Notes: generated by a model not told the origin, from the letters alone. Counted from the stretch's first letter, positions 9,426 through 19,081 are shown. The stretch is 64,000 nucleotides of DNA from CAYRNY01 sp964425755 (GCA_964425755.1 CAYRNY010000017.1:62001-126000); one strand, 5' to 3'. Program-made: numbers and translations.

Positions 9426-12074
9426 ATGCCGGATTGGTTGGAACCGACGATTGTGTTGCTGCCGTACGTGGCGTGGATGTTTCTCGGTGTGGGGATTCCC
9501 TGGGCGTTGGCGGTGCTGCCGCGCCACCTGTGGCGCGAGCGCGTGGTGGTGCTGGCGGTGGGGATGGCGTTGGGGCCGGTGTTGCATACGGCGTGGCTGT
9601 TCGTGCTCGGCACGTGGTTCCGGATCGCGCTGGCGAGCACGTTGGTGGGCAGTGGGGCGCTGGCCGCGCTAGGCGCGGCGCTGGCTGCGCGGCGCTGGAT
9701 TGTCGCCCGGCGGGACGCGCGTCCCGCGCAGCCAGCAGGGGCAGCGATGCTGCCCCCAGCGCCCCACCCCCGGCCCCGCGCCGCGATCGCGATCGTGGCC
9801 GGGATCGCGCTGCTGGTGCTGCTGAACGTGGTGATCACCGCGTACTGGCCGTTCATCGCCTACGATACGCAGTGGGTTTACGGGTATAACGCGCGCATCT
9901 TCGTGCTGGAGGGGCGCATCCCCGCCGACACGGGCTATTACCCGCAGCTCGTGCCGCTGAGCTACACCACGCTGCAGCAGGCGTGGGGCGCGCTCGGCCA
10001 CGACGGGCTGTTTGGCGCGCCGGTCGACGATCACGCGGCGCGAGTGATCGTGCCCTGGTTCAATCTCGCGTCGATCCTGATGGCGTATGTGCTGGGCCTG
10101 CTGGTATGGCGCAAGCGGCGTGTCGCGCTGCTCACGGCGGCGGTGTGGGCGTTCTACCCGCACATGAACGCCTGGGCCGGGGCCGGGGACCTGGAGATCA
10201 CGCTGACGCTGTACGTGACCGGGGCAGCGGCGTTTTTCATCGCGGCGTGGCAGGCTGCCGGGGACCGCGCCGCGTCCACACCGCTCGCTGTCGTGAGCGG
10301 GCTATTGCTGGGCGGCGCGTTGTGGACCAAGCCGACAGGCGGCGCGCTGGCACTCGGTATGATGCTGGCCGTTTTTGGAGCACTGGCCTTGCAGCGGATG
10401 GCGCCGCGTGCGTGGTGGCCGTATCTGCGTGTCGCACTGGTCGCGGGCGCGGCCAGCGCCCCGATCGGTGGCATGTGGTACCTGCGCAACCTGCTGCTCG
10501 GCCATCCGGCGGTCGTGTTCCCGGCGGATTACTGGCATGATTTCGCCCAACGATCCGGCCAGGAACTCGGCTGGCCGCTGCTGCTGGCGGCGCTGGTGGC
10601 GGGCGGGTTGGTTGTCCGGGCGCGTGACGTTGCACAGACGCTGCCGGGATCGCCGCGCGTGCGCCTGGGGCTGGCACGGAGCCTGTCCGTGCTCGGAGTC
10701 GCGCTGCTGCTGGCCGGGGCGCTGCCGTCTGCGCTGGCGAATGTCGAGACGCGGTTTGATGCCTGGCTGTGGTTGCGCGGCGACGTCTCAGCCGGTGCGC
10801 GTATGGGATGGGGCGTGTGGGCGCTGATCCTCGCCGGGGCCGGGCTGCTGGCGTGGTCTGCACGCGGGATGTGGCGGCAGCTCCCGGCCCGCCAGCGCGA
10901 AACGCTGCTGCTGATCTGGGCGCTGATGCTGCCCTACGCGGTGGTGTGGTTCCTCGATTTTTCGTACCATTACCGGCTGAGCTTTGCGATCGTGCCCCTG
11001 GCGGCGGTGCAGGTCGCGGTGTTGATCGACGGCTGGCTGTGGGATTGGCTCGCGGCGCGGCGCGTGGGGCAGGTGGCGGGCATGGTACTGCTCGCTGGCG
11101 TGATCGCGTTGGCCGGGGCTGCGGGCGTGGAGCATACCGCCAGCGCGTGGCTGGATGGCGGCCTGCCCGACGATCGCGCGAAGTACGATGCGGGCAACCC
11201 GGCGCTGATGGTGGTGGTGCGCGCGCTTGAGCAGCACGCCGCCGAGCATGGCGGGTCGGGGCCGGGTGGCACGCCGGTGGTGGCGATCCCCGGCGAGGAC
11301 CGCCTGCCGTTCTTTTTCCCGACCTGGGATATCCGCAACAGCCGCGAACCCGGCGATCTGCCCACGCACCTGGAGGACCTGGCCGGGGTGGATGTGTTCG
11401 TCAATAACTCGGTGGCGGTGTTTTTGCTCCAGCAAGCGGGCAAATGGCCTAACTCATTGCAGGCCGATGCCGAGGTCGGCGCGTTATATCACACGCTCGA
11501 CGTGCGCGACGCGCAGGGCGATCCCTGGCCGACGGTGCTCGAACCGATCCCGCTGGGTCCCGGCGGTGCCTTGCCGGTGGACGACGGGAATTTCCGCTAC
11601 ACGGCATTCACGATCCACCCGCAGGCGCGCCGCGCCCCGATGCAGCCCAACGCTCCGGCAGAAGGGCGCGTGTTGATCGGGGACGTCGCGCAATACGTCG
11701 GGCACGATATGGGCAACCTGAACTGGCAGCGCGGGGCACGCGTCGTGCTTACGCTGTACTGGCGGCCCACCGCTGCCGCGCCGCCCGCACGGGATTACAG
11801 CATCTACATTCACCTGCTTGACCCGCAGGGCAACCTGATCGCGCAGTGGGACGGTCCCCCGCTGCAGAGCGCGTACCCGACCCGCTTCTGGCGGCCCGGC
11901 GAGTCGCTGCTGGACTACCGCAAGCTGACGATCCCCGACGACATCCCGACCGGCCCGGCACACGTGCGTATCGGGATTTACGACCCGATCAGCGGCGAGC
12001 GGTTACCCGTGACGGTGGACGGCGAGCCGGCGGGCGACGGCGTGACGATCGAGACGCGCATCCAGGTGCAGTAA
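9426..12074 (+). CDS. Large membrane glycosyltransferase with C-terminal beta domain
   Basis: The protein has 882 residues. The first 570 or so hold many hydrophobic segments of a GT-C enzyme, with a luminal loop reading AYDTQWVYGYNARIF where the catalytic acidic residue is expected. Residues from about 590 are soluble and beta-rich, with GARVVLTLYW, DYSIYIHLLDPQG and HVRIGIYDPISGERL typical of the jelly-roll-like tail of Chloroflexota GT39 proteins. It is cotranscribed with its neighbours (gaps of 18 and 33 bases). The tail may bind the glycan acceptor; that is inference. Confidence 0.78.
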   Translation: MPDWLEPTIVLLPYVAWMFLGVGIPWALAVLPRHLWRERVVVLAVGMALGPVLHTAWLFVLGTWFRIALASTLVGSGALAALGAALAARRWIVARRDARPAQPAGAAMLPPAPHPRPRAAIAIVAGIALLVLLNVVITAYWPFIAYDTQWVYGYNARIFVLEGRIPADTGYYPQLVPLSYTTLQQAWGALGHDGLFGAPVDDHAARVIVPWFNLASILMAYVLGLLVWRKRRVALLTAAVWAFYPHMNAWAGAGDLEITLTLYVTGAAAFFIAAWQAAGDRAASTPLAVVSGLLLGGALWTKPTGGALALGMMLAVFGALALQRMAPRAWWPYLRVALVAGAASAPIGGMWYLRNLLLGHPAVVFPADYWHDFAQRSGQELGWPLLLAALVAGGLVVRARDVAQTLPGSPRVRLGLARSLSVLGVALLLAGALPSALANVETRFDAWLWLRGDVSAGARMGWGVWALILAGAGLLAWSARGMWRQLPARQRETLLLIWALMLPYAVVWFLDFSYHYRLSFAIVPLAAVQVAVLIDGWLWDWLAARRVGQVAGMVLLAGVIALAGAAGVEHTASAWLDGGLPDDRAKYDAGNPALMVVVRALEQHAAEHGGSGPGGTPVVAIPGEDRLPFFFPTWDIRNSREPGDLPTHLEDLAGVDVFVNNSVAVFLLQQAGKWPNSLQADAEVGALYHTLDVRDAQGDPWPTVLEPIPLGPGGALPVDDGNFRYTAFTIHPQARRAPMQPNAPAEGRVLIGDVAQYVGHDMGNLNWQRGARVVLTLYWRPTAAAPPARDYSIYIHLLDPQGNLIAQWDGPPLQSAYPTRFWRPGESLLDYRKLTIPDDIPTGPAHVRIGIYDPISGERLPVTVDGEPAGDGVTIETRIQVQ

Positions 12075-12107
12075 CTGCACGTTGTCTGACGTGCAAGGGG
12101 GACGATA

Positions 12108-13823
12108 ATGTTTCTCTTCAATATCGTTGAGGCGCTCGTAATGCTCGCCGGGCTGTGCTTCGCGCTGCCCTGGGCGCTGGTGGCGCTGCGCGGCGGGGAT
12201 CGCACGCTGCTGTTGGTGGCCTTGACCACGCTGGCGCTGAGCCTGGGCGGGCTGACGTTGTGGCTGCTGGTGCTGGCGCTGGCCGGGGCGCTGACTCCCG
12301 GCGCGGCGGTCGGCGGGCTGGCGCTGCTATCCGGCGCGGGATTCGTGGTTGCTGCGCGGCAGCGCGCGCTGTATCTGCCGCCGTTGGAGCTGCGACCGCG
12401 CTCGCACCCGGTGGTGGCGGGGATGCTGGTCGTCGTGCTGGTGATGGCGGTGTTGATCGCGTTCAACGCGGTGTACTGGCCGTTCAGCGACGCCGACGCC
12501 GTCGCGATCTACGCCGACCACAGCCGCGCGATCTTCGAAGCGCGCGCCATGCCGGAAGGCGAAGGGCTGTACGAATCCTACCCCATGCTGCTGCCGCTGG
12601 GCTACGTCTACGGCTACTTGCTGGCCGGGCACATCAACGAATACCTGGCGGGGATCGTCGTCGCCGCGCTGGGCGCGGGGACGCTGGGCGCGGCCTTCGC
12701 GCTGGGCCGCACGCTGTATGACGCGGCGACCGGCGCGCTCGCGGCGCTGCTGCTGGCGCTGACGCCGAGTTTCACGCGTTGGGGGTCGAGCGGTTATACC
12801 GACATCCCGGCGGCGTTTTTCGTGACGCTGGCGCTGGTCTTCGCGGCGCGGCTGGCGCGATCTGCCGAAGCGCGTCACGCGCTGCTGCTGGGCATCATGG
12901 CCGGGCTGGCGGCGTGGACCAAGAACAGCGCGCTGCCCGTCGCCGGATCGCTCGTGTTGTGGCCGCTGGGATTGTGGTGGGCCGGGCGCGTGACGTGGCG
13001 GACGGTGGGGATCGCGGTGGTGGGGCTGGCGCTGACCGCCGGTCCCTGGTACCTGCGCAACGTACTGCTGTGGGGGCACATCGTCGCGCCGACCGTGTGG
13101 AGCGATCTCGCCCGCCACACGCTGCGCCAGCTTGTGCCGTTCGTGACGTATCCCCAACTGTTTTTCCTGCCGGGGATCGTCTATACGCTGGGCCTCGCGT
13201 GGGGGGTGGTCGCGGCGTGGCGCGGGCCAGGGCCGGACCGTGACGCCGCGCGGCTGCTGCTGCTGGCGATCGTGCCGTTTGCGGCGGTGTGGTGGTGGAT
13301 GGCCTCGTATGATACGCGCTTCCTGCTCGTGGTGCTGCCGGGGGTCGCGGTGCTGGGCGCGCGGATGCTGGCCGCGATGTGGTCCGCCCTGGTCGCGCGT
13401 TATCCCCGTGCAGCCCGTCCGGGCCGCGTGCCGCTGATCGTCCTGCTGGCCGCGATCGTCGCCCTGTCATTGCCCGCCGCACGCAAAGCTGTGACGTACA
13501 AGGGCGATCTCCTGCGCGACCCGCTGATGGACGATCAGACGCGCCACCGGATCGCGCTGGGGCCGGTCTACGATGTCGCGCGTTACCTGGACGCGCTGCC
13601 GGCGGCGGGGCGGCTCTTGACCGACAACCACTTCCTGCCCTTCCACGCGGCGCAAGAGAGCCGCCTGGAGGTGATCGTCGGCGGGCTGCCGCGCCGTGAC
13701 GCGCTGGCACGCTACGATTACCTGGTGTTTGCAGGACGCCTACCGGATGCCGTGCAGCCGCAGGACATCACCCTGCTGGCCGAGATCGACGGGTTCCGCG
13801 TGTACGAGGTGATATACCGCTAA
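12108..13823 (+). CDS. Membrane glycosyltransferase, GT39-like
   Basis: The 571-residue polytopic protein resembles the middle part of the preceding gene. A loop with YWPFSDADAVAIYADHSRAI contributes the acidic catalytic motif, SYPMLLPLGYVYGYLL follows, and a GSSGYTDIPAAFFVTLAL segment is characteristic of GT-C enzymes. It lacks the C-terminal beta domain of its larger neighbour. An AAGGGGGACGATA ribosome site precedes the ATG. As third gene of the operon it probably extends or modifies the same glycan. A hairpin lies 66 bases past the stop. Confidence 0.8.
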   Translation: MFLFNIVEALVMLAGLCFALPWALVALRGGDRTLLLVALTTLALSLGGLTLWLLVLALAGALTPGAAVGGLALLSGAGFVVAARQRALYLPPLELRPRSHPVVAGMLVVVLVMAVLIAFNAVYWPFSDADAVAIYADHSRAIFEARAMPEGEGLYESYPMLLPLGYVYGYLLAGHINEYLAGIVVAALGAGTLGAAFALGRTLYDAATGALAALLLALTPSFTRWGSSGYTDIPAAFFVTLALVFAARLARSAEARHALLLGIMAGLAAWTKNSALPVAGSLVLWPLGLWWAGRVTWRTVGIAVVGLALTAGPWYLRNVLLWGHIVAPTVWSDLARHTLRQLVPFVTYPQLFFLPGIVYTLGLAWGVVAAWRGPGPDRDAARLLLLAIVPFAAVWWWMASYDTRFLLVVLPGVAVLGARMLAAMWSALVARYPRAARPGRVPLIVLLAAIVALSLPAARKAVTYKGDLLRDPLMDDQTRHRIALGPVYDVARYLDALPAAGRLLTDNHFLPFHAAQESRLEVIVGGLPRRDALARYDYLVFAGRLPDAVQPQDITLLAEIDGFRVYEVIYR

Positions 13824-13888
13824 TCGCCGGGTGTGTGCAGCGAGGCCCGGTACCCTGTGCTGAACTGGACGCGCGATCCCGCGCAGCG

Positions 13889-13929
13889 AAAAAAAAGACC
13901 ACCGCGCGGTGCTGTCCGGCAGTGGTCTT
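13889..13929 (-). terminator. Intrinsic terminator, strongest for the minus strand
   Basis: AAGACCAC (13895-13902) and GTGGTCTT (13922-13929) form an 8-bp stem. Read on the minus strand it is followed by eight T residues, so it ends the minus-strand gene that stops at 13960. On the plus strand the tail is weak, though it may also stop the glycosyltransferase operon. Confidence 0.8.
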
Positions 13930-13959
13930 GCGTCTATAACGCGGGATGATGAATGACGG

Positions 13960-14319
13960 TTAGCCTTTGTCGGATTGCGGCCCGGGGTTATCCTGCGCGG
14001 GATCGAACACGGTTTCGCGCTGGTCGCCGGGGCTGTGGTCGCGCTGCCGTTCGGTGGCATGGGTGGATGGCGGTATCACCGCGTAGGCGTCGCGGTCGGT
14101 GCCGGTGCGGCGCTTGCGCGCGCCGTCCGTGCCGTCCCGCGCGGCGTCGAATGCAGGCAGGGCAACGGGAATCAGGTCCTGCGTTTGCCTGCATGCATCA
14201 CGCGCGGTTTGCACACGGGGCATATCACCATCCGGGATCGGATCGCCTGGTGCCTCCCCTGATTTGACATTCGGATCGACCTGCTCCCCAGGGCCGGGCA
14301 GGTCCGAATGGTCCACCAT
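13960..14319 (-). CDS. Small polar hypothetical protein
   Basis: This 119-residue protein is rich in Asp, Pro, Arg and Gln, has no hydrophobic core and is probably disordered. Support for a real gene comes from its surroundings. CGAGGAGTAATGATCTC places a ribosome site before the ATG at 14319, a TTGAAA-17-CACAAT promoter lies upstream (14359-14387), and a strong terminator follows 31 bases after the stop. The 146-codon frame extends upstream to another possible start without a ribosome site. I recognise no family. Confidence 0.5.
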   Translation of the reverse strand: MVDHSDLPGPGEQVDPNVKSGEAPGDPIPDGDMPRVQTARDACRQTQDLIPVALPAFDAARDGTDGARKRRTGTDRDAYAVIPPSTHATERQRDHSPGDQRETVFDPAQDNPGPQSDKG

Positions 14320-14358
14320 GAGATCATTACTCCTCGAATAACCCGCTGCTCTTTGGAC

Positions 14359-14387
14359 ATTGTGACGTGTTTCGGTGGAAATTTCAA
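14359..14387 (-). promoter_or_regulatory. Sigma-70-type promoter for the small polar protein
   Basis: On the minus strand TTGAAA (14387-14382) and CACAAT (14364-14359) are separated by 17 bases, in an A/T-rich patch unlike the surroundings. The predicted leader is about 30 bases long. Confidence 0.55.
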
Positions 14388-14396
14388 CAGGGCTGC

Positions 14397-14416
14397 ACAA
14401 TTTTTAGACAATTTTT
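14397..14416. repeat. Two ACAATTTTT direct repeats at 11-base spacing
   Basis: ACAATTTTT occurs at 14397-14405 and 14408-14416, one helical turn apart, 10 bases upstream of the -35 box at 14387-14382. Such phasing is usual for an activator site or an UP-element-like A-tract. Confidence 0.4.
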
Positions 14417-14447
14417 GTACTTTGCCGCCTTGACGTTTGCTGGATAT

Positions 14448-15290
14448 TTACCCGGCCCTTTTTTTGCGCCCGATCTGGACCGGGATCGGGGCGCGGATGT
14501 GGCGCTGTATCGCCGCCGCCCACTCGCCGGCGCGGCGCACGACGTACCCCGTCACGGCGTGGGCGTCATCCGCGCCGGTGGTGTGCTCGATGCGCAGCAG
14601 GCCCTCAGCATCCGGCAGGCGGTCGCGCCAGGTGCCCTGCCGCAGCACGTCGATGCGTGCGATCGTTTCCAGCGCGATCGCGTCCTGCCAGTTGAAGATC
14701 ACGCGGTCCGGCGCAAGGTACAGGTCGCCCTCGCGCACCGGGTCCCAGTCACCGTAGATATCCTGCTGCATCTGCGTCGCGGGCATCGGGCCGAAGTCGT
14801 CCCGCGCGGTGCCGGAGTCGTACACCGGCAGGCCGGTGTGCCGGTGCAGCGCCATAGCGATGGCCTGCGGATCGTCGGTCACGATCGTGGCGACGCGCCA
14901 ACCGCCCGGCCCGGTATAATGCACGTGCAGCGCGCGGCGGTCGGTTACCCGCGCGCCGGCCTGGACCGGCACGATGCACAGCCCGACGCGCGCGATGCTG
15001 CTCGGCGGCAGTTCGATATCGGCGTGGTGGTCGCGGTGGCCCTCGATCACCAGCCGGTCATCGACGATGCCCAGCGCGCCGAACTGCAGGCGGTAGCTGT
15101 GCTGTGGCAGCGGCCCGGCGTTTGACGTGCCCACCGGCCCGAAGCGCACGCGTCGCCCGGCGCGCATCCAGGCGGTGCGCGTGTTGCGGACGTGCGCGCG
15201 CTGCGCCCGCCGCTGCAACCACAGGCGGCTGAGCAGTGTCGCGGCGCTCACGCCGGTGAGCGCACCCAGGCCGATCAGGGGTTCGATCAT
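14448..15290 (-). CDS. Hypothetical membrane-anchored protein
   Basis: A 280-residue protein with a single N-terminal hydrophobic segment (about residues 4-21) followed by basic residues and a long soluble region. The soluble part contains repeated beta-like pieces such as YRLQFGALGIVDDRLVIEG and VREGDLYLAPDRVIFNWQD, reminiscent of PH-like folds, but I cannot assign a family. The ATG at 15290 has a GCGAGG ribosome site. It is upstream of, and on the same strand as, the small polar gene, but a promoter lies between them. Confidence 0.6.
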   Translation of the reverse strand: MIEPLIGLGALTGVSAATLLSRLWLQRRAQRAHVRNTRTAWMRAGRRVRFGPVGTSNAGPLPQHSYRLQFGALGIVDDRLVIEGHRDHHADIELPPSSIARVGLCIVPVQAGARVTDRRALHVHYTGPGGWRVATIVTDDPQAIAMALHRHTGLPVYDSGTARDDFGPMPATQMQQDIYGDWDPVREGDLYLAPDRVIFNWQDAIALETIARIDVLRQGTWRDRLPDAEGLLRIEHTTGADDAHAVTGYVVRRAGEWAAAIQRHIRAPIPVQIGRKKRAG

Positions 15291-15543
15291 GTGCTGCCTC
15301 GCGTGTGTCAGGGTCGCCGGTTCGCGGAGCGCGTGTGTGGCGCGATCCGTGCTGCGATCTTACCGGGTTTGGCGTGCTTCGCTAGCGGTTGCCACAACGC
15401 GCCCCCGGTCCGGGCAGCCGTGCATGGCGTAGGGAGCCGGTAGGGGCTGCATCACCTGCCCGTATGGCGGCGGTGGTTTCAATATGCCGCTTCTATGGCT
15501 TAATGGTATGGCACACAACGAAAACAACAGGGAGGGAATACCG

Positions 15544-16311
15544 ATGTTCAACCGTTTGATGGTCATCATTGTGTTATCAGCCACGTTGATCATAGGACCG
15601 GGGCAGGTCCTGGCCCAGGCTGACGCGCAGGGCGGCTGCACCATCCGCACCGACTGGCCCGCGTATACCGTCCAGCGCGGGGACACGCTCTACAGCATCG
15701 CCCGCCGCGCGGGGATCACAGTCGCGGAACTCATGGCGGGTAACTGCCTGACGAGCAACCTGATCATCGCCGGGGCGACGCTACGCGTGCCGGGTGCGGA
15801 CAGTTCGCCCGGTACCGGCCCGATGATCGACATTCAGCAGCCGGCAAGCGGCAGCACCTTGACAGCGAGCCAGCCGTTCACGGTCAGCGGGACAGCACGC
15901 GCGTTGTTCGAGGGCGCGCTGGTGGTGCAGGTGCTCAATAGCGGCGGTGGCGTCCTGTCCGAGCAGCCGGTCACGGCGGGCGGAGATGTAGGCGTCGGCG
16001 GGACCGGCCCCTGGAGCGCGAGCTTCACCGTCACGGTGCCTGCCGGGGCATCCGCGACGATCTACGCGTATGCTACCAGCGCCCGCGATGGTAGCGTGAT
16101 CGCGTCGGACCAGGTCAGCGTGACGTTCGGCACGACGCCGGGCTGCACGGTGCGCACGGATTGGCCGGTGCATGTCGTCCAGCGCGGTGAGAACCTGTTC
16201 CGCATCGGCCTGCGCTATAATGTGACCTACACAACCCTGATGCACGCCAACTGCCTTAGCGACCCGGGCAGAATCTTCGCCGGGCAGCGGCTGCACGTAC
16301 CCGCGAACTAG
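15544..16311 (+). CDS. Secreted protein with LysM - Gmad2 - LysM architecture
   Basis: The 255-residue product has a signal peptide (about residues 1-26) and two LysM modules, YTVQRGDTLYSIARRAG near residue 40 and HVVQRGENLFRIGLRYN near 215. Between them is an Ig-like Gmad2 domain (about 95-195, MIDIQQPASGSTL onward). LysM modules bind peptidoglycan or chitin-type glycans. Both are introduced by the same GCT(I/V)RTDWP motif, so one unit probably duplicated. I chose the ATG at 15544, behind AGGGAGG, over an upstream start at 15484 because it opens directly into the signal sequence. Confidence 0.88.
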   Translation: MFNRLMVIIVLSATLIIGPGQVLAQADAQGGCTIRTDWPAYTVQRGDTLYSIARRAGITVAELMAGNCLTSNLIIAGATLRVPGADSSPGTGPMIDIQQPASGSTLTASQPFTVSGTARALFEGALVVQVLNSGGGVLSEQPVTAGGDVGVGGTGPWSASFTVTVPAGASATIYAYATSARDGSVIASDQVSVTFGTTPGCTVRTDWPVHVVQRGENLFRIGLRYNVTYTTLMHANCLSDPGRIFAGQRLHVPAN

Positions 16312-16358
16312 GATCACGCCACTGCACGACGGACGGGCACACGCGTAAAGGAGCCGTT

Positions 16359-17000
16359 ATGCCGCGCAACCTGCTTTATGCCACACTGAACCCCGGCAAA
16401 CAGATGGAACTGCGTTCGATGCTCGAACCAGAGGGGATCAAGCTGCTCAGCCCGGCGGATGTCGGGCTGGCGCTTGACGTGCCGGAAAACGGGCGCACGC
16501 TGGAAGCCAACGCCAGCGCCAAGGCGCGCGCGTACATGGATGCGCTCGACGCGCGCTACGTGGTGCTGGGCGACGACACCGGGCTGGAGATCGACGCGCT
16601 GGGCGGCGAGCCGGGGATTCACGTCCGGCGCTGGGATGGCTCGGCGCGCATGACCGACGAGGCGATCATCGACTACTGCCTGGAACGGATGCGCGGCATC
16701 CCGCTGGGGGAACGCGGCGCGCAGTTCCGCACGGCGTTCGCAGCCGGCGTGCCGGGCGGCGAGATCGCGCTGTTCGAGGGCACGCTGCGCGGCGTGATCC
16801 TCGAGGAAGCGGCCCCACTGCGGATCGAAGGGTTCCCGTTCGAGTCGTTGTTCTACGTGCCGTCGTGGGATATGCTGCTGGGCGAGGCGATGCTGCTGCT
16901 TGCGGCGCAGCGCCACCCCTACGTGACGCACCGCGTGCGGGCGCTGCGCGCCGCGCTGCCGCACCTGCGCGCCCTGCTGGATGGCGATCCGCAGCGCTGA
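16359..17000 (+). CDS. Non-canonical purine NTP pyrophosphatase, RdgB/HAM1 family
   Basis: RdgB hydrolyses ITP, dITP and XTP to monophosphates, keeping deaminated purines out of nucleic acids. The 213 residues show the family's opening (LLYATLNPGKQMELRSML), the acidic core VVLGDDTGLEIDALGGEPGI near residue 70 and FEGTLRGVILEEA toward the end. The canonical SxNxxK reads TLNPGK, a mild deviation. A GGAGCCGTT ribosome site precedes the ATG. It is convergent with the NUDIX gene, with only 9 bases between stops. Confidence 0.88.
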   Translation: MPRNLLYATLNPGKQMELRSMLEPEGIKLLSPADVGLALDVPENGRTLEANASAKARAYMDALDARYVVLGDDTGLEIDALGGEPGIHVRRWDGSARMTDEAIIDYCLERMRGIPLGERGAQFRTAFAAGVPGGEIALFEGTLRGVILEEAAPLRIEGFPFESLFYVPSWDMLLGEAMLLLAAQRHPYVTHRVRALRAALPHLRALLDGDPQR

Positions 17001-17009
17001 GGCGGTCTA

Positions 17010-17642
17010 TTATGTCTCCTGCCGTGCCAGGTACGCTTTGAACAGTCCGGGCCAGGTTTCTTGAGACGGGACAAGCGGCGGCAGATCGTCCAGCGCGGCC
17101 CAGAACAACGTGAAGGTGTGCCCGTCAGTGTACACGGTCCAGCGGTCGGGGGTGTCGCCCGCGTGCTCCAGGTGGAAGAAGTGTCGCCGGAATCCGTCCG
17201 CGAAGACGTGATCCGGCACCCAGGCCGTGATCTCAAACGTGGTATATTGCACGTTAAACAGGTGGTCGGCTTCGCTGTACGTGATCTGCGTGTAGCCGTC
17301 CGCGTGGCGCAGCGTCTTGACCCACAGGCCGCGCGGCAGCGTGACCCAGTCCCAGCTTGAGGAATCCGGGCGCGCGTAGGCGGGGGTTGCCTGCGCGATG
17401 ATGCGCATGCCTTCCGGCGGCGTACCGGTGCGCGTGGCGACCTGCGCGCGCAGCTTGAAATCCGCGAGTCCGGTTTCCTCACGTGCTTCACGCAGCGCGG
17501 CGGCGACCGGCGTTTCGCCGGGTTCCATTGTCCCGGCGGGGATCTCGTTCCCGGCATAAGGATGCTCAAACAGCAACAGGTCGCGCGTGCTCTCACGGGT
17601 ACGGGTGATGAACGTGGTCACTTTGCCGATGAACACTGACAT
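17010..17642 (-). CDS. NUDIX hydrolase
   Basis: The 210-residue protein has a complete Nudix box, GTMEPGETPVAAALREAREE followed by TGL (about residues 40-62), for pyrophosphate cleavage of a nucleoside-diphosphate-linked substrate. The C-terminal 130 residues form a second domain with many aromatic residues that I cannot place. It lies 21 bases after the AlbA_2 gene on the same strand, so the two are probably cotranscribed. The substrate is unknown. Confidence 0.88.
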   Translation of the reverse strand: MSVFIGKVTTFITRTRESTRDLLLFEHPYAGNEIPAGTMEPGETPVAAALREAREETGLADFKLRAQVATRTGTPPEGMRIIAQATPAYARPDSSSWDWVTLPRGLWVKTLRHADGYTQITYSEADHLFNVQYTTFEITAWVPDHVFADGFRRHFFHLEHAGDTPDRWTVYTDGHTFTLFWAALDDLPPLVPSQETWPGLFKAYLARQET

Positions 17643-17663
17643 GACGGCACTCCAGCATGCGGG

Positions 17664-18977
17664 TTACGCCAGGATGTAATACGCGCGGCTGGATGATCCG
17701 ATCCGGCGCAGGTGGCCGGATGCAACCAGCGCGGCGAGATCGGCCTGCAGTTGGCCGGGCGCTGTGGCCGGGCACTGCACGCGGATTTCGTGCAGCGTCA
17801 CGCTGCCGCGCGTGCGTGCGTAGTTCAGGATCGTGCGCTGGCGCTCGGTAAGCTGCGCGTCACCGGAAGTAGCACCGGCGGGCGCGGCGTCCTGCCCGGC
17901 GCGCGCGCGGAACAGCCGCAGCGTGACGTGGTACGGCCCGCTTTCGATGGCCGGGGCGCGGTGGCCGTGCTGGTCCAACTGCATGATCATGCCCAGGATG
18001 CCGGGCGCGGAACCCGTCCCCAGGCCCCACTGCGCCAGCGCCCAGTGCAGGCGCGGATTGCGCCGGTAGCGCGCGCCGAGCATCTGCTGGGTGCCGCTCA
18101 AATAGCCCGGTAGCCCGCCGGGGCTGGTGATCTCCAGGCGGTCGGGGTGCAGCGTGACGGTCAGGCGCTCGCCGTGCAGCCGGTAATCACGGTGGCGCAG
18201 CGCGTTGAACAGCGCCTCACGCAGCACGGCGGGGGGATAGTCCGGGCGGTCGCCGCCGCGCATATGCGCGTGCAGCGTGTCCCAAAGCTGCGCGAACTGC
18301 TGCGCCAGCGGCCCGTCGATGCGCTCGTCCAGCACGCGCTGCCCGCCGACGACGCGCACGAAACGCGCGCCCGCGTCCGGCAACCAGCGCGCCGGGTCGC
18401 GCCCGAAGAGCAGCAGCCCCGCAACCGTGACACCTGCCTGCTCGGTGAACGCGCCGAGTTCGTGCAGCGCCGCGTCGGTGGACTGTGCCGCCTGGCCGGG
18501 ATCGCGCTGCCGCGCCGCGAGGAAATCCGCAAGCTGGCCCGGATCGAGAGCGCCGGGAGTCGCGCCCGGCACGCATTCAGTCTCAAATTCCCCGGTGCGC
18601 CGCGCGCTGAGCAGGCGGCGAATCTCCTCGCCGTTCAGGTCGCGCGTGCGCGGCCCCACCCGCACCACCACGCGCCCATCGTCCAGCGCGTGCACGCGAT
18701 CGCTGCGCTCGACCGCGCAGGCCGTCCCTGGCTTGGCCGGGTCGGGGGGCTGCGGATCGGGACACAGCGGACCGAACCGGATCGCCGGTTTGCAGCGCTC
18801 CGCCGCCGCCGCGAGCGTGCGCGCCAGTGCGCCCGGTGCGGCGGACGCCGGAAACACGATCCAGCCGCCGTTGGTGTTCGCCAGCGCGACTGCCGCCTCG
18901 GCGATCGTTTGCGGTTCGCTGTCCGGCAGGATCAGCCGGTCCGTGCCGGGGGCCAGTGGGTGTGGGTGGTGAGTCAT
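17664..18977 (-). CDS. AlbA_2/Schlafen-type domain protein with HATPase_c_4 and winged helix
   Basis: The 437-residue protein follows the common bacterial 'RecG-like/ATP-binding' layout. An AlbA_2 domain spans about residues 1-150 (ALANTNGGWIVF). A GHKL-like HATPase_c_4 region near 235-300 carries YPPAVLREALFNALRHRDY and LEITSPGGLPG. A C-terminal winged helix lies at about 370-437. Members are thought to act as transcription regulators or in defence, without an established substrate. The Asn of the GHKL N-box (EALFNAL) is present. Its partner in the operon is the NUDIX hydrolase downstream. Confidence 0.82.
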   Translation of the reverse strand: MTHHPHPLAPGTDRLILPDSEPQTIAEAAVALANTNGGWIVFPASAAPGALARTLAAAAERCKPAIRFGPLCPDPQPPDPAKPGTACAVERSDRVHALDDGRVVVRVGPRTRDLNGEEIRRLLSARRTGEFETECVPGATPGALDPGQLADFLAARQRDPGQAAQSTDAALHELGAFTEQAGVTVAGLLLFGRDPARWLPDAGARFVRVVGGQRVLDERIDGPLAQQFAQLWDTLHAHMRGGDRPDYPPAVLREALFNALRHRDYRLHGERLTVTLHPDRLEITSPGGLPGYLSGTQQMLGARYRRNPRLHWALAQWGLGTGSAPGILGMIMQLDQHGHRAPAIESGPYHVTLRLFRARAGQDAAPAGATSGDAQLTERQRTILNYARTRGSVTLHEIRVQCPATAPGQLQADLAALVASGHLRRIGSSSRAYYILA

Positions 18978-19081
18978 GCCCCCAAGTGTACGCCAGAGGG
19001 CGGTGATCGTCTAGGGCAGCAGGAAAATTTTAAGCTTGGGGCGGCGGCCCTCACCAGGCGCGGATCACCGTGCAGCGGATG

